DNA of 50,430 bases from Opitutales bacterium (GTDB lineage Bacteria; Verrucomicrobiota; Verrucomicrobiia; Opitutales; UBA953), in NCBI GenBank assembly GCA_017935025.1, contig JAGBIL010000015.1:1-50430 (forward strand). The letters run 5' to 3'. The notes beneath the pieces are model-generated. The model made no database searches, was not told where the DNA came from, and saw only the letters and a program-made list of their open reading frames with translations. Shown piece by piece: positions 7,502-16,010 of the stretch. The first letter of the stretch is position 1, and each line of letters starts with the position of its first letter. Both the position numbers and the translations under genes were made by a program.

Positions 7502-7616
7502 GAAATTTAGCGAAGCGCCAGGTGATTAATGAGAAGAATGGGATGAATGAGAGAAACGGGAAAATACTCATTCTTCTCTTTCTTCCCATTCCTCTCATTA
7601 TGCTTCGCTAAATTTC
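7502..7616. repeat. Intergenic inverted repeat, family A copy 1 (115 bp)
   Basis: Outer arms GAAATTTAGCGAAGC (7502-7516) and its exact complement (7602-7616) enclose an inner imperfect hairpin (TAATGAGAAGAATGGG paired with CCCATTCCTCTCATTA). The same 115 bases recur at 40775-40889 with a single difference. The right edge runs straight into AATTTGCG and a CGGGAACG octamer. No gene lies between 7462 and 7672. Confidence 0.9.
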
Positions 7617-7671
7617 AATTTGCGCGGGAACGCGGGAACACGTTTAATGGTTCCCAACATTTTAAAACGCT

Positions 7672-9384
7672 ATGGACGGCAACAATGAATCCTTTTCCGG
7701 CGAACTTGATTTGAGCTCGCTTTCATCGCTTAGCCTTGAGCCCTCGTGGGCTTCCGGAGACAAGACGGACAAAATCTCCGTCGGTCGAATCTCCCGTGAC
7801 GACCGTCGCGGGAACGCGCCTCGGCGGGATCGCCCCGCCGGCTCCGGTTTCCGTGATCGCCGCCCGCCGCGCAACCGCGACGCAAACGCCGATTCCGCTC
7901 CGCGCTCGGAAGAACGTCCGCCGCGCAGAGACCGCCCGGGCAAACCGCGCCGCGACGATCGCAGAGGCGGCAAGCGTTCGGACCGCGTTCCCGCGCCGCG
8001 CGTGGTCGAAGTCGCGTTTTTCCCGGAAGACAAACCGTTCAACGTTCTCGCAAAAGCGGTGAAAAACTCCGCACGCACGTACGCACTTTTTGAAATTGCG
8101 AACCTGATTCTGGAAAAGCCGGAGCGCTTCACGGTTGTCGTAAAACCGCTCGTGCGCAAAGCAAATCCGGCAAAGAAATCGGCGGCTCCCGCCGAAGCCG
8201 CAAAGGAAGCGGCACCGACGCTTTTCGTCAGCGTTCCCGACGGAATGCCTTTCCTGAACGAGGCGGACGCGTTCGCGTATGTTTTTGCTCAGCACGCCGA
8301 CAAATTCTTCACGAAGGAAACTGTAGAAGTGGACGCGCCGAAAGGCAACTTCGCTATGGTTTCCAAATGCGGATTCACGGGAGAACTGCTCGCACCGCCG
8401 AACTACCACGCATATCAGCAGATTCTGCGCGACCACCATGCGGCGAATTTCCCGAAAATGCCCTTTGAAAAATTTATGTCCCGCCTCGAAACCGTCAAGG
8501 ATCAGGAATCCATCGACGCGTGGGTCGCCAAAATGAAAACCGTTGAGCGCTACACCGTCAAAGACCGCAAAGACGGTGAACCGGAAACACTCGACGGCGC
8601 GGGAGCGGCAAAAGCATTTTTGCTTTCCAACCGAAAAAACAAAGTCGTCCGCACGGTCGGCACCGCTCGTATCCCCGGGAAGATGCTCGAACAAATGCCG
8701 ATGGGCTTGATGAAAGCCGGCATTGAACACGAACTCGAATTCCAGCGCAAATTCCCGCTCAACACCGCGAATTTCCTTCGCGGGCGTTTGCGCCGCGCCG
8801 GGTTCTCCCTGTTCAAACGCGGATCAAAAGGCATCACGCTCGTTTGTGCTATTCGCCGCAAATTCCGCACGCCGGATTCCGTTTTCTCCGACACGATTCA
8901 GCGCATTTTCGATTTCCTCGAAAAACACCCGAACACCAAGGTTCAGGATTTGCCGAAGATGATGCTCGGAATCGGCGAAGATACCGCAAAGACCGCAGAT
9001 GCCGCACCCGCCGAGGGAGCGCCTGCTGCACCGGAAACCGAAACTTCCGCCCCGGCTGCGCCGACGGGAACGCCGTCTGACACGGAAGCTCAACTTTCCG
9101 AACTGCTCGTGAACGTGCGCTGGCTCGTTCTCGAAGGCTACGTTTCCGAACTTTCCGACGGTGCCCTTTTCACCTACCCGAAAATGACGGTGGCGCAGGC
9201 AAAAGCTGCCGCCAAGGAAGAAGAAGTCGAATCCAAATCAGACACCGGAGCCTCCGGGGAAAAACCGGACGACATCGCAGCGGAAATCCCGCCCGCGCCG
9301 GAAATGCCCGACGTTCCCGTAGCTGACGAACCGGCACTGGAAGAGTCCGTCGCAAACGAACCGGAAACGTCGCCCGCCGAGTAA
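7672..9384 (+). CDS. Conserved Verrucomicrobia-type hypothetical, Arg-rich N-terminus
   Basis: The 570-residue protein has three parts. Residues about 35-105 are a disordered Arg/Asp/Gly-rich tract (RRDRPAGSGFRDRRPPRNRD and similar) like RGG-type RNA-binding tails. Residues about 110-415 form a globular core with conserved-looking stretches (YALFEIANLILEKPERF, YHAYQQILRDHH, FLRGRLRRAGFSLFKRGSKG). The tail from about 440 is acidic and Ala/Pro-rich, with one ordered insert (LLVNVRWLVLEGYVSE). I recall proteins of this build in Opitutae but know no function; RNA or ribosome association is inference from the basic tail. It stands alone between repeat A and a strong terminator. Confidence 0.75.
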   Translation: MDGNNESFSGELDLSSLSSLSLEPSWASGDKTDKISVGRISRDDRRGNAPRRDRPAGSGFRDRRPPRNRDANADSAPRSEERPPRRDRPGKPRRDDRRGGKRSDRVPAPRVVEVAFFPEDKPFNVLAKAVKNSARTYALFEIANLILEKPERFTVVVKPLVRKANPAKKSAAPAEAAKEAAPTLFVSVPDGMPFLNEADAFAYVFAQHADKFFTKETVEVDAPKGNFAMVSKCGFTGELLAPPNYHAYQQILRDHHAANFPKMPFEKFMSRLETVKDQESIDAWVAKMKTVERYTVKDRKDGEPETLDGAGAAKAFLLSNRKNKVVRTVGTARIPGKMLEQMPMGLMKAGIEHELEFQRKFPLNTANFLRGRLRRAGFSLFKRGSKGITLVCAIRRKFRTPDSVFSDTIQRIFDFLEKHPNTKVQDLPKMMLGIGEDTAKTADAAPAEGAPAAPETETSAPAAPTGTPSDTEAQLSELLVNVRWLVLEGYVSELSDGALFTYPKMTVAQAKAAAKEEEVESKSDTGASGEKPDDIAAEIPPAPEMPDVPVADEPALEESVANEPETSPAE

Positions 9385-9410
9385 AAGCGGGCAACGCGCC
9401 CTTTCCCCAA

Positions 9411-9475
9411 AAAAACCGAAAGGCTTTAACGGATTTCGCCCTGATTTGGCACCGTTAAAGCCTTTCGGCTTTTTT
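9411..9475. terminator. Bidirectional rho-independent terminator
   Basis: A perfect 17-bp stem CCGAAAGGCTTTAACGG (9416-9432) pairs with 9452-9468. A T-run follows on the + strand, and an A-run precedes it, giving a T-run on the minus strand. It serves the convergent Arg-rich protein gene and hisA. Confidence 0.9.
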
Positions 9476-9493
9476 ACTTTCGGTTCCCGGCAG

Positions 9494-10222
9494 TCAGCGG
9501 GCGATTGAGAGAAGATCGGGAAGCTCGACACGTTTTTCGTAGAGCGCTTTACCGACGATTGCGCCGTTCAGATTCGAGTACGTTCCCGCAAGTTCGCGCA
9601 GGCGCAAAATGTCTTCCCGGCGCGAAACGCCGCCCGACGCAATAATATCGGCTTGTGTACTGCGAAGCATTTCTTCGAGTGCAGCAAAATTCGGACCCTT
9701 CAGCATACCGTCGGTCGCAATGTCCGTGTAAATAATCGTTTTCACGCCGAGCTTTGCCGCCGTTCCCGCGAGTTCGGTCGCGCGGCGCGTGGTTACGTCC
9801 ACCCAACCTTTTACGGCGACAAATCCGTCCTTCGCATCAATGCCGACAGCAATTTTTTCGCCGCCAAAAGTTTTGACGAGTTCTGCGACAAAAGCGTCGT
9901 CGTTTGCCGCTTTGGTGCCGACAATCGCGCGCGTCGCTCCCGCGTCGAGCACGGCGCGCACGTTTTCGATTGTTCGCAAACCGCCGCCGAACTGAATCTT
10001 CAAGCCCGTCGCCGCGATGCGTTTAAGCGCGTCAATATTGCGAGGCTCGCCTCCGAACGCGCCGTCGAGGTCCACAACGTGAATCCACGCGCTCCCGTCG
10101 CGCGCGAACGCTTTTGCCGGATCGGCGGGATCTTCAAAATACTTCGTCGCATCGTCGGCGATGCCTTGGCGCAGGCGGACGCAATTTCCGCCCTGAATAT
10201 CGATTGCCGGATAAATAATCAT
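9494..10222 (-). CDS. hisA: ProFAR isomerase (HisA)
   Basis: HisA converts ProFAR to PRFAR in histidine biosynthesis. The protein is a (beta/alpha)8 barrel of 242 residues starting MIIYPAIDIQGGNCVRLRQG, with the catalytic Asp in PAIDI (residue 8). The phosphate-binding loops are visible as QFGGGLR near residue 78, DIATDGMLKGPN near 165-176 with the second catalytic Asp, and ASGGVS near 196. The frame stays open far upstream but only antisense to the ATPase gene; the ATG at 10222 gives the canonical N-terminus. The rest of the his pathway is not in the window. It is divergent from the metal ATPase across a 129-base regulatory gap. Confidence 0.95.
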   Translation of the reverse strand: MIIYPAIDIQGGNCVRLRQGIADDATKYFEDPADPAKAFARDGSAWIHVVDLDGAFGGEPRNIDALKRIAATGLKIQFGGGLRTIENVRAVLDAGATRAIVGTKAANDDAFVAELVKTFGGEKIAVGIDAKDGFVAVKGWVDVTTRRATELAGTAAKLGVKTIIYTDIATDGMLKGPNFAALEEMLRSTQADIIASGGVSRREDILRLRELAGTYSNLNGAIVGKALYEKRVELPDLLSIAR

Positions 10223-10307
10223 AAGCGGGGAATTTAACGAAATTCGTTCCCGCCGTTCAATCTGATAAAATGAAATTCCCGCTCGAAAAAACGCCTTGCG
10301 AAAACAA

Positions 10308-10330
10308 AATATAGGGTATACCCCTATATT
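10308..10330. promoter_or_regulatory. CsoR-like operator upstream of the P1B ATPase
   Basis: Perfect 9-base arms AATATAGGG and CCCTATATT flank TATAC, 22 bases before the ATPase start. Operators of CsoR/RcnR-type metal sensors are typically of the form ATAGGG...CCCTAT with a short A/T centre, so metal-dependent derepression of the exporter is likely. No csoR gene is in the window. Confidence 0.6.
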
Positions 10331-10351
10331 CCATAATTCCGAAACCTCAAT

Positions 10352-12364
10352 ATGTCTTGCCCGAATTGCGAAAAAATTAAAGCCGCCGCCGCACGCGGAA
10401 ACGTCTGCTGTGCCGCCGAACAAAGAAAAGCCCGACGCCAGGAAATTTTCGTCCTGCTGTTTTCTCTCGCGAGCCTCATTGCCGGATTTGCAATCGCTCA
10501 AAGCGAGCTTCACATTCCCGGATTTCCGCTGACGGACCCGTCGTGGATCGCCGTTGCTCTGTGCGGTTTTCCGATTTTCAAAGCGGCTTGGAAAGCGCTT
10601 TCCCGCGACAAAAAAATCACGTCCTCGCTTCTCATCAGCATTGCAATCCTCGCCTCCGTCGCGCTCCAGTTTTTCGTCCTCTCCGGCGGAAATTCCGACC
10701 ATTCGCACGCGCACGACAGCTACATTTTCGCCGCCGGGGAAATCGCCTTCCTCATGGCGCTCGGCGAAGCGATCGAAATGTGGACCGTCAAAAAATCCCG
10801 CAAAGGCATTGAGGCGCTGATGAATCTTGCGCCGAAACTCGCCCGCCGCAAAACGGCGAACGGCGACACGGAAACCGTTCCCGTGGAAGAACTCCGGAAA
10901 GGCGACGTGATTTTCGTGCGCCCCGACGACATGATTCCCGCCGACGGAACCGTTCTCGAAGGCGAAAGCTCCGTCAATCAGGCGAGCCTCACCGGAGAAA
11001 GCATTCCCGTCGATAAAATTCCGGGCGATACCGTGCTCGCGGGAACGCGCAACCGCTCCGGAGCGCTCACCGTCCGCGTCACCAAACAAAATGCGGACAA
11101 CACGATTTCGCGCCTCATTCGCCTCGTTCGCGAAGCGGAATCGAAAAAAGCGCCGATTCAGCACGTTGCGGACCGCTGGGCCTCACGCATCGTTCCCGCG
11201 GCAATTCTTTGTTCCGTGCTTGTTGCGCTCTTTGCGTATTTTGTTTTGGATACAAATTTTCTCACGGCACTGATTCGGGGCGTAACGATTCTCGTCGTAT
11301 TTTGCCCGTGTGCGTTTGCACTGGCGACTCCGACCGCCGTCGCCGCCGGCATCGGGAACGCCTCCCGGCACGGAATCCTCGTCAAAAGCGGCGAAGCCCT
11401 GGAAAAACTCACGCGCATCGACACGGTTGTTTTCGACAAAACGGGAACGCTCACACGCGCCGAATTGAAAATCGAAGCGACGTTCTCGTCCGGACGACTT
11501 TCCGAAAAAGAACTGCTCGCGTTCTGCGCCGCGGCGGAACTGCGCTCGCAACATCCTATTGCCCGTGCGATCGTTGCCGCCGCAAACGGAATTTTCCTGC
11601 CGACGGCACGTAACATTTCCGCAAAAAACGGCATCGGAATCCGTTGCGACATCGACGAAGAGGAAATTTTCGTGTGCTCGCTTTCCGCGCTCGAAAAAGA
11701 AAAAATCTCCGTTTCCGACGCGGCGAAAAATTTTGCCGAAACCCGGAAAAACCTCGGCGAAACGCTCGTTTGCCTCGTTTCCGACGGTGTACTCGAAGGT
11801 ATTTTCGCCTTGTCCGACACCTTGCGGGAACGCGCCAAAGAAACCGTCGCAACGCTGAAAAAACGCGGATTCTCCACGCTGATGCTGACCGGAGATAACG
11901 CGGCGGCGGCTCAAAACTTCGGAAAACTTTCCGGCGTAAACGAAGTTTTCGCCGAGCTTCTTCCGGAGCACAAAGCCGAAAAAATCAACGCCCTGCGCGG
12001 GAACGGGAAAAACGTTCTCATGGTCGGAGACGGCGTAAATGACGCGCCCGCACTCGCCTCCGCAAACTGCTCCGTCGCCATGGGCGCGCTCGGCTCGGAA
12101 CTCGCGGTGGATACGGCGGAAATTGCGATTTTAAATGACAAACTCGAAACGATTCCGGGGCTTCTGAATTTTTCAAAATCCGTACTGAAAACGATTCACA
12201 TCAATTTCGGAATCTCGCTCGTCATCAATTTTTCTTCCGTGATTTTGAGTGCAGCGGGCGTACTCGACCCTGTAACGGGCGCGATCGTCCACAACGCGTC
12301 TTCGGTGCTCGTCGTTTCGCACTCCGCCCTGCTGATGTTCCGCAAAAAGGATTTTTCTGACTAA
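10352..12364 (+). CDS. P1B-type heavy-metal transporting ATPase (probably Cu)
   Basis: This 670-residue inner-membrane pump exports metal ions by ATP hydrolysis. Family landmarks: the TGES actuator loop (LTGESIPVDK, residues about 211-220), the ion-binding CPC in VVFCPCAFALATPTA, the phosphorylation site DKTGTLT near residue 365, the SQHPIAR nucleotide-binding motif, and GDGVNDAP near 565. It has no complete N-terminal CxxC metal domain, only MSCPNC and a CC at residues 19-20. ALATPTA after CPC is typical of Cu+ pumps, as is the operator. The last membrane helices (HNASSVLVVSHSALL) look more like the Zn/Cd group, so the metal is not certain. Its stop overlaps the convergent tatD stop by 4 bases. 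Confidence 0.9.
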   Translation: MSCPNCEKIKAAAARGNVCCAAEQRKARRQEIFVLLFSLASLIAGFAIAQSELHIPGFPLTDPSWIAVALCGFPIFKAAWKALSRDKKITSSLLISIAILASVALQFFVLSGGNSDHSHAHDSYIFAAGEIAFLMALGEAIEMWTVKKSRKGIEALMNLAPKLARRKTANGDTETVPVEELRKGDVIFVRPDDMIPADGTVLEGESSVNQASLTGESIPVDKIPGDTVLAGTRNRSGALTVRVTKQNADNTISRLIRLVREAESKKAPIQHVADRWASRIVPAAILCSVLVALFAYFVLDTNFLTALIRGVTILVVFCPCAFALATPTAVAAGIGNASRHGILVKSGEALEKLTRIDTVVFDKTGTLTRAELKIEATFSSGRLSEKELLAFCAAAELRSQHPIARAIVAAANGIFLPTARNISAKNGIGIRCDIDEEEIFVCSLSALEKEKISVSDAAKNFAETRKNLGETLVCLVSDGVLEGIFALSDTLRERAKETVATLKKRGFSTLMLTGDNAAAAQNFGKLSGVNEVFAELLPEHKAEKINALRGNGKNVLMVGDGVNDAPALASANCSVAMGALGSELAVDTAEIAILNDKLETIPGLLNFSKSVLKTIHINFGISLVINFSSVILSAAGVLDPVTGAIVHNASSVLVVSHSALLMFRKKDFSD

Positions 12365-13149
12365 ATTCCGAAAAATTCGCGTGTATTTTCTTCCGTTTTA
12401 CGGAAAATCACTTCTGCGGGAACGCCGAAAAGCTCTGCCGCAAATTCCGCCGTGTGCCGCATAAACGCGGGCTCGTTGCGTTTCCCGCGCAATTTTAGAG
12501 GCGCGAGATACGGGCAATCCGTTTCGAGCATCAGCCCGTCGAGTCCTTGCGCAAGCGCGGCGCGACGCACGTTTTCCGCGCTTTTGTAAGTCAGCGTTCC
12601 CGTGAAGGAAGCGCGACCGCCGCGAGCGTTGACTTCCGAAATTTGCTCGGCATCTTCCGCGAAACAGTGAAAATCCACGCGCCGCCAATCCACGCCCGAG
12701 GCATCAATCATTTCAACCGTTGCACGAAAAGCGTCGCGTGCATGAACGACGACCGGCAATTCGAGTTGCTTCGCCAACGCGAGCTGCCGGGAAAACGCCT
12801 CGCGCTGACGAGCAAAAACGCGTTGTGCCTCCTCCTGATCTTTCGGAAGCCAATGCCCGTCCAATCCGATTTCGCCGACGGCGACGGCACGCGGAGATTT
12901 TTCAAAAAACGATTCTAACCCGGCAAGTTGCGTTTCAAAATCGTCGCCGACTTCCGTCGGGTGCAATCCCGCCGTGTAGAAAATTTTTTGCGGGAACGCT
13001 TCGGCAAGTTGCCGATAAATTTCCCAATCCTCCCTATTCGTTCCCGCGACGACCATCGCGTTTACACCGGAGGCTTCGGCGCGGGCAAGGATTTCTTCGA
13101 TTTCGCCGCTTCGGACGAACGTATCCAAATGGCAATGACAATCAATCAT
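12361..13149 (-). CDS. tatD: TatD-family metal-dependent hydrolase
   Basis: The 262-residue protein starts MIDCHCHLD, giving the HxH metal ligands. It continues with GLHPTEV (residues about 81-87), VGEIGLDGH with the metal-bridging Glu (about 111-119), VVVHARDA (about 151-158), DFHCFAED (about 177-184) and LMLETDCPYLAP (about 220-231). These are the standard TatD sites. Members are DNases or 3'-5' exonucleases of the TIM-barrel amidohydrolase fold. The gene is followed upstream, 2 bases away, by the stop of the acidic membrane-anchored protein, so the two are probably one transcript. Confidence 0.92.
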   Translation of the reverse strand: MIDCHCHLDTFVRSGEIEEILARAEASGVNAMVVAGTNREDWEIYRQLAEAFPQKIFYTAGLHPTEVGDDFETQLAGLESFFEKSPRAVAVGEIGLDGHWLPKDQEEAQRVFARQREAFSRQLALAKQLELPVVVHARDAFRATVEMIDASGVDWRRVDFHCFAEDAEQISEVNARGGRASFTGTLTYKSAENVRRAALAQGLDGLMLETDCPYLAPLKLRGKRNEPAFMRHTAEFAAELFGVPAEVIFRKTEENTREFFGI

Positions 13150-13151
13150 TT

Positions 13152-14096
13152 TCAGGATTCGTCATCTAAGAAAAAGTTGTCGGAATCGTCCTCAATTTCG
13201 TCCGAAAACGCGTCCTCGTCTTCGGCGGGTTCCGTTTCCGAAAAATCCTCTGCGGGAACGGACGGTTCCGTCGCCTGCTCCAGAACAGCGGCGGGCGTGG
13301 GCGGCTCGACTTTTCGCCGAAGCTCGGGAAGTTCGACTTTTTTCGGCACGGATTTTTCCGCTTCTTCGGAAGTATTAACCGCGTTGTCCCAACCGATTGC
13401 CGAGAAGAAATTGTTGCGTTGCCGCTCAAAACGCGGATCGTCCGAAAACAGAATGTAACCCTCGGCGGAAAGCGCGGCGACGCAGAGCACAATCAGCATC
13501 ACCGAAATCAACGGGAAACGCGGAGCGACGGCAACGACCACCGTTTTTTTCGCCTCAGCCGGAGCGGCGGGAACCGGATCTTCGTCGGGAACGGACTCCG
13601 GCTCGATTTCTTCGGCAAATTCGTTTTCCTCCGCCACGGAAACATCGCTCTCCTCGTAACTGTCGGACCCGGTTTCACCGGACGCAACTTCGTCCGGAAA
13701 ATCCTCTGCGGGAACGGCGGAGTCCGGTTCTTCGTAAACTTCCCGGTTTTCTTCGTTCGACGGAGTTTCGGGCTGCGCCGCATCGTATCGGTTTTGCTGA
13801 TACGCGTAAATTGCTTCCCCTGTTTCCGCATCGATTCTCACGGCGGGCTGAACCTGCTGTTGCGCGTAGTATGCGCGACACGCTTCCTCATACTCCGCCT
13901 GCCGGCGCGCGTATTCCTCCTGCAAGCGGCGCACTTCCATCGCTTGCGCACGCTGGGCTTCGTAGGCTTCGAGTTGCTGCTCGTAAATACGCTGCGCGTA
14001 TGCGGCGGCGCGGGCACGGATTTCTTCGTCGGAAAGCACGTCCGGCATGGGCGGGAAATCAGTGTTCCCCGAAGGAGCTTGTTCTTGAGGAGGCAT
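13152..14096 (-). CDS. Acidic single-pass membrane protein with coiled coil
   Basis: From the ATG at 14096 the product has 314 residues. Residues about 17-85 are a charged helical or coiled-coil segment rich in Ala, Gln, Glu and Tyr (EEIRARAAAYAQRIYEQQLE, then YEAQRAQAMEVRRLQEEYAR). A long acidic disordered region follows. One membrane helix lies near residues 200-218 (FPLISVMLIVLCVAALSA), and a second acidic tail ends in DNFFLDDES. Several copies of the CGGGAACG octamer are read here as VPAED-type peptides, padding the disordered tails. No family is recognised. It is upstream of tatD in the same direction. A longer reading frame exists but begins inside the divergent comF leader. Confidence 0.75.
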   Translation of the reverse strand: MPPQEQAPSGNTDFPPMPDVLSDEEIRARAAAYAQRIYEQQLEAYEAQRAQAMEVRRLQEEYARRQAEYEEACRAYYAQQQVQPAVRIDAETGEAIYAYQQNRYDAAQPETPSNEENREVYEEPDSAVPAEDFPDEVASGETGSDSYEESDVSVAEENEFAEEIEPESVPDEDPVPAAPAEAKKTVVVAVAPRFPLISVMLIVLCVAALSAEGYILFSDDPRFERQRNNFFSAIGWDNAVNTSEEAEKSVPKKVELPELRRKVEPPTPAAVLEQATEPSVPAEDFSETEPAEDEDAFSDEIEDDSDNFFLDDES

Positions 14097-14196
14097 TGCA
14101 GTTCGAAATTTTCTAAGATTAAAAAAATCCGCAGAAGAAATTGCGATTCCAAAAACTCTGGACACTTGCCGGATATTCTGACTCTTTTCTCCGTTG

Positions 14197-14955
14197 ATGA
14201 ACGAAAAAACATCTGCTTCGCGCTCGTTCCCGCGTCGTGTCTCCGATGCCCTGCTCGACCTGCTTTTTCCTCGGGAATGCCTGATTTACGGCGGTGCGCC
14301 GGGTGATTCGCCGTATCGGTTTTTATCGAAACGGGGACGCTCCACGCTCAAGTTTATCGGGGACGATTGTTGCCCCGCCTGCGGAGCGCCGCGCGCGGGA
14401 ATCATCTCCGAGCACGGCGAATGTGTGTGCTGCCGCGACCGGAAATTCCGTTTCGGGCGTTCCCGCAGCCTCGTCGTTTTCGATGTTTACGCGTCGCGAC
14501 TGGTCCACGCCGTAAAATATCGCGCCGTTCACGCCGCCGCAGAGGATTTTGCGAAAATCGCAACAGAATCCGAAAGTTTTTCCGCCTATTTAACGGGAGC
14601 GACGCTCGTTCCCGTGCCGCTTTTCACGCTACGCGAAAACAAGCGCGGCTACAACCAGAGCCGGATTTTTGCCGAAGCGCTCGCAAAATACATTCCTCGT
14701 TCCCGTGTCGAAAATCTGCTCGTACGCACGCGCGATACCGGAACCCAAACACTCCTCAGCGCGGCATCGCGTCGAATCAATGTCCGCAATGCGTTTTGTG
14801 TCCCGGAAAAACTCAAAGCACGCGTCGAACCGAAAACGCGCTATGTTATCGTCGACGATGTTTTTACTACGGGCTCCACGCTCAACGAATGTGCCCGAGC
14901 CCTAAAAAAGGCCGGCGCGAATGCCGTGGATGCCGCAACGTTCGCGCACGGATAG
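14197..14955 (+). CDS. comF: ComF-family phosphoribosyltransferase-like protein
   Basis: The 253-residue protein has an N-terminal zinc-ribbon region (LLFPRECLIYGG; then CCPACGAPRAG and ECVCCRDRK, residues about 65-92). The C-terminal type I PRTase domain has the PRPP loop VIVDDVFTTGSTLNEC near residues 216-231 and the RGYNQS motif (ENKRGYNQSRIFAEAL). ComFC/GntX proteins of this build are needed for natural transformation in several bacteria, where they act in the cytoplasm on incoming single-stranded DNA. The first zinc knuckle has lost one Cys (CLIYGG instead of CxxC). ATG 14197 is preferred over the TTG one codon earlier. It is the only recognisable competence-related gene here besides the pseudopilins. 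Confidence 0.88.
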   Translation: MNEKTSASRSFPRRVSDALLDLLFPRECLIYGGAPGDSPYRFLSKRGRSTLKFIGDDCCPACGAPRAGIISEHGECVCCRDRKFRFGRSRSLVVFDVYASRLVHAVKYRAVHAAAEDFAKIATESESFSAYLTGATLVPVPLFTLRENKRGYNQSRIFAEALAKYIPRSRVENLLVRTRDTGTQTLLSAASRRINVRNAFCVPEKLKARVEPKTRYVIVDDVFTTGSTLNECARALKKAGANAVDAATFAHG

Positions 14956-15017
14956 CTTGTTATAAGCACCGGACATCAGGCGTCAAATATCAGGCGAAGT
15001 TTCCCGAATTTAAAAAC

Positions 15018-15066
15018 GAAAAATGAGAAATGAGAAATCAGTATTTTTTCTCATTCCTCATTTTCG
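15018..15066. terminator. Stem-loop between comF and kdsA
   Basis: AAAATGAGAAATGAGAA pairs with TTCTCATTCCTCATTTT (one mismatch) around a short T-rich loop. It sits in the convergent gap and probably ends both transcripts. The preceding bases 14960-15000 carry a weak CATCAGGCGTCAAATATCAG copy of the repeat B type. Confidence 0.5.
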
Positions 15067-15093
15067 GATTTCGGTTGAGGCTTGGCGCTGATT

Positions 15094-15897
15094 TTACGCG
15101 TTTCGCTTTTGAACAATTTGCCAAATTTCGAGGCAATCGGAAACCAGCGCTCCGAGCTCGGAGAGAGGGAGTTGCGTTGCCGCGTCGGAAATCGCTTTCG
15201 CCGGGTCCGGATGCGTTTCGAGGAAAAGCCCGGAAGCGCCGGAAGCAACGGCGGCGCGGGAAAGCGCGGGAACAAATTCGCGCTGCCCGCCGGAAGCGCC
15301 CATCATTGCGCCGGGAAGCTGCACGCTGTGCGTCGCGTCCATAATGGTCGGCGCGCCCGTTTTTCCCATGATGGAGAAAGAGCGCATATCGACGATGAGA
15401 TTTTGGTAGCCGAAAGCGGTTCCGCGATCCGTGAGCCAGATTTCGCGTGCGCCGGAGAGCGCGAGTTTATCGTAAACGTAGCGCATTTCCTGCGGGGAAA
15501 GGAACTGTCCTTTCTTAACGTTCACACACCGCCCTGTTTTGGAGGCGGCAACAAGCAAATCCGTTTGGCGGCAAAGGAACGCGGGAATCTGCAAAACATC
15601 ACAAACATGAGCGACACGCTCGCATTGCGCTGCTTCGTGAATATCCGTCAGCACGGGGAAATTGTATTCGTGCTTCACCATTGCGAGAAGCTCCAATCCG
15701 GCTTCCATTCCGGGACCGCGCGCCCCGGAAAGCGACGTGCGATTCGCTTTGTCAAAAGAACCTTTGAAAATGATGTTCAACTGCGGGAACGCCGAGCGCA
15801 ACTCGACCAACTTTTCCGCAACTTCGCGGCAGACTTTCTCACATTCGAGGGAACAGGGACCGGCAATCAGTAAAAAGCGACGGGGATCGTAAATCAT
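15094..15897 (-). CDS. kdsA: 3-deoxy-8-phosphooctulonate (Kdo8P) synthase
   Basis: KdsA condenses PEP with arabinose-5-phosphate to Kdo8P, the first dedicated step to Kdo for lipid A inner core. The 267-residue protein has the family landmarks: [11 protein letters not shown] (residues 8-18), the phosphate site [12 protein letters not shown] near 43-55, [16 protein letters not shown] near 84, [12 protein letters not shown], and [10 protein letters not shown]. The late [10 protein letters not shown] segment, where KdsA enzymes have their DATHSVQ signature, is present. Together with waaA and an LptF/G gene in the same window it shows that the organism makes a Kdo-containing LPS. It starts at ATG 15897. 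Confidence 0.96.
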   Translation of the reverse strand: MIYDPRRFLLIAGPCSLECEKVCREVAEKLVELRSAFPQLNIIFKGSFDKANRTSLSGARGPGMEAGLELLAMVKHEYNFPVLTDIHEAAQCERVAHVCDVLQIPAFLCRQTDLLVAASKTGRCVNVKKGQFLSPQEMRYVYDKLALSGAREIWLTDRGTAFGYQNLIVDMRSFSIMGKTGAPTIMDATHSVQLPGAMMGASGGQREFVPALSRAAVASGASGLFLETHPDPAKAISDAATQLPLSELGALVSDCLEIWQIVQKRNA

Positions 15898-16010
15898 AGC
15901 GTGTTCAATTTTCGCCTCGAAAACGTTTGAGGCAATGAAAAAAAACTTTTCCGGCGGCTTTAACCCGAATAGTCCGCCCCGACCGGTCTTTTTTTTGTAT
16001 TCACGACGTT

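Noticed and set aside
10223-11164. Extension of the hisA frame over the ATPase gene
   Set aside because: The region is coding on the other strand; canonical HisA starts at 10222.
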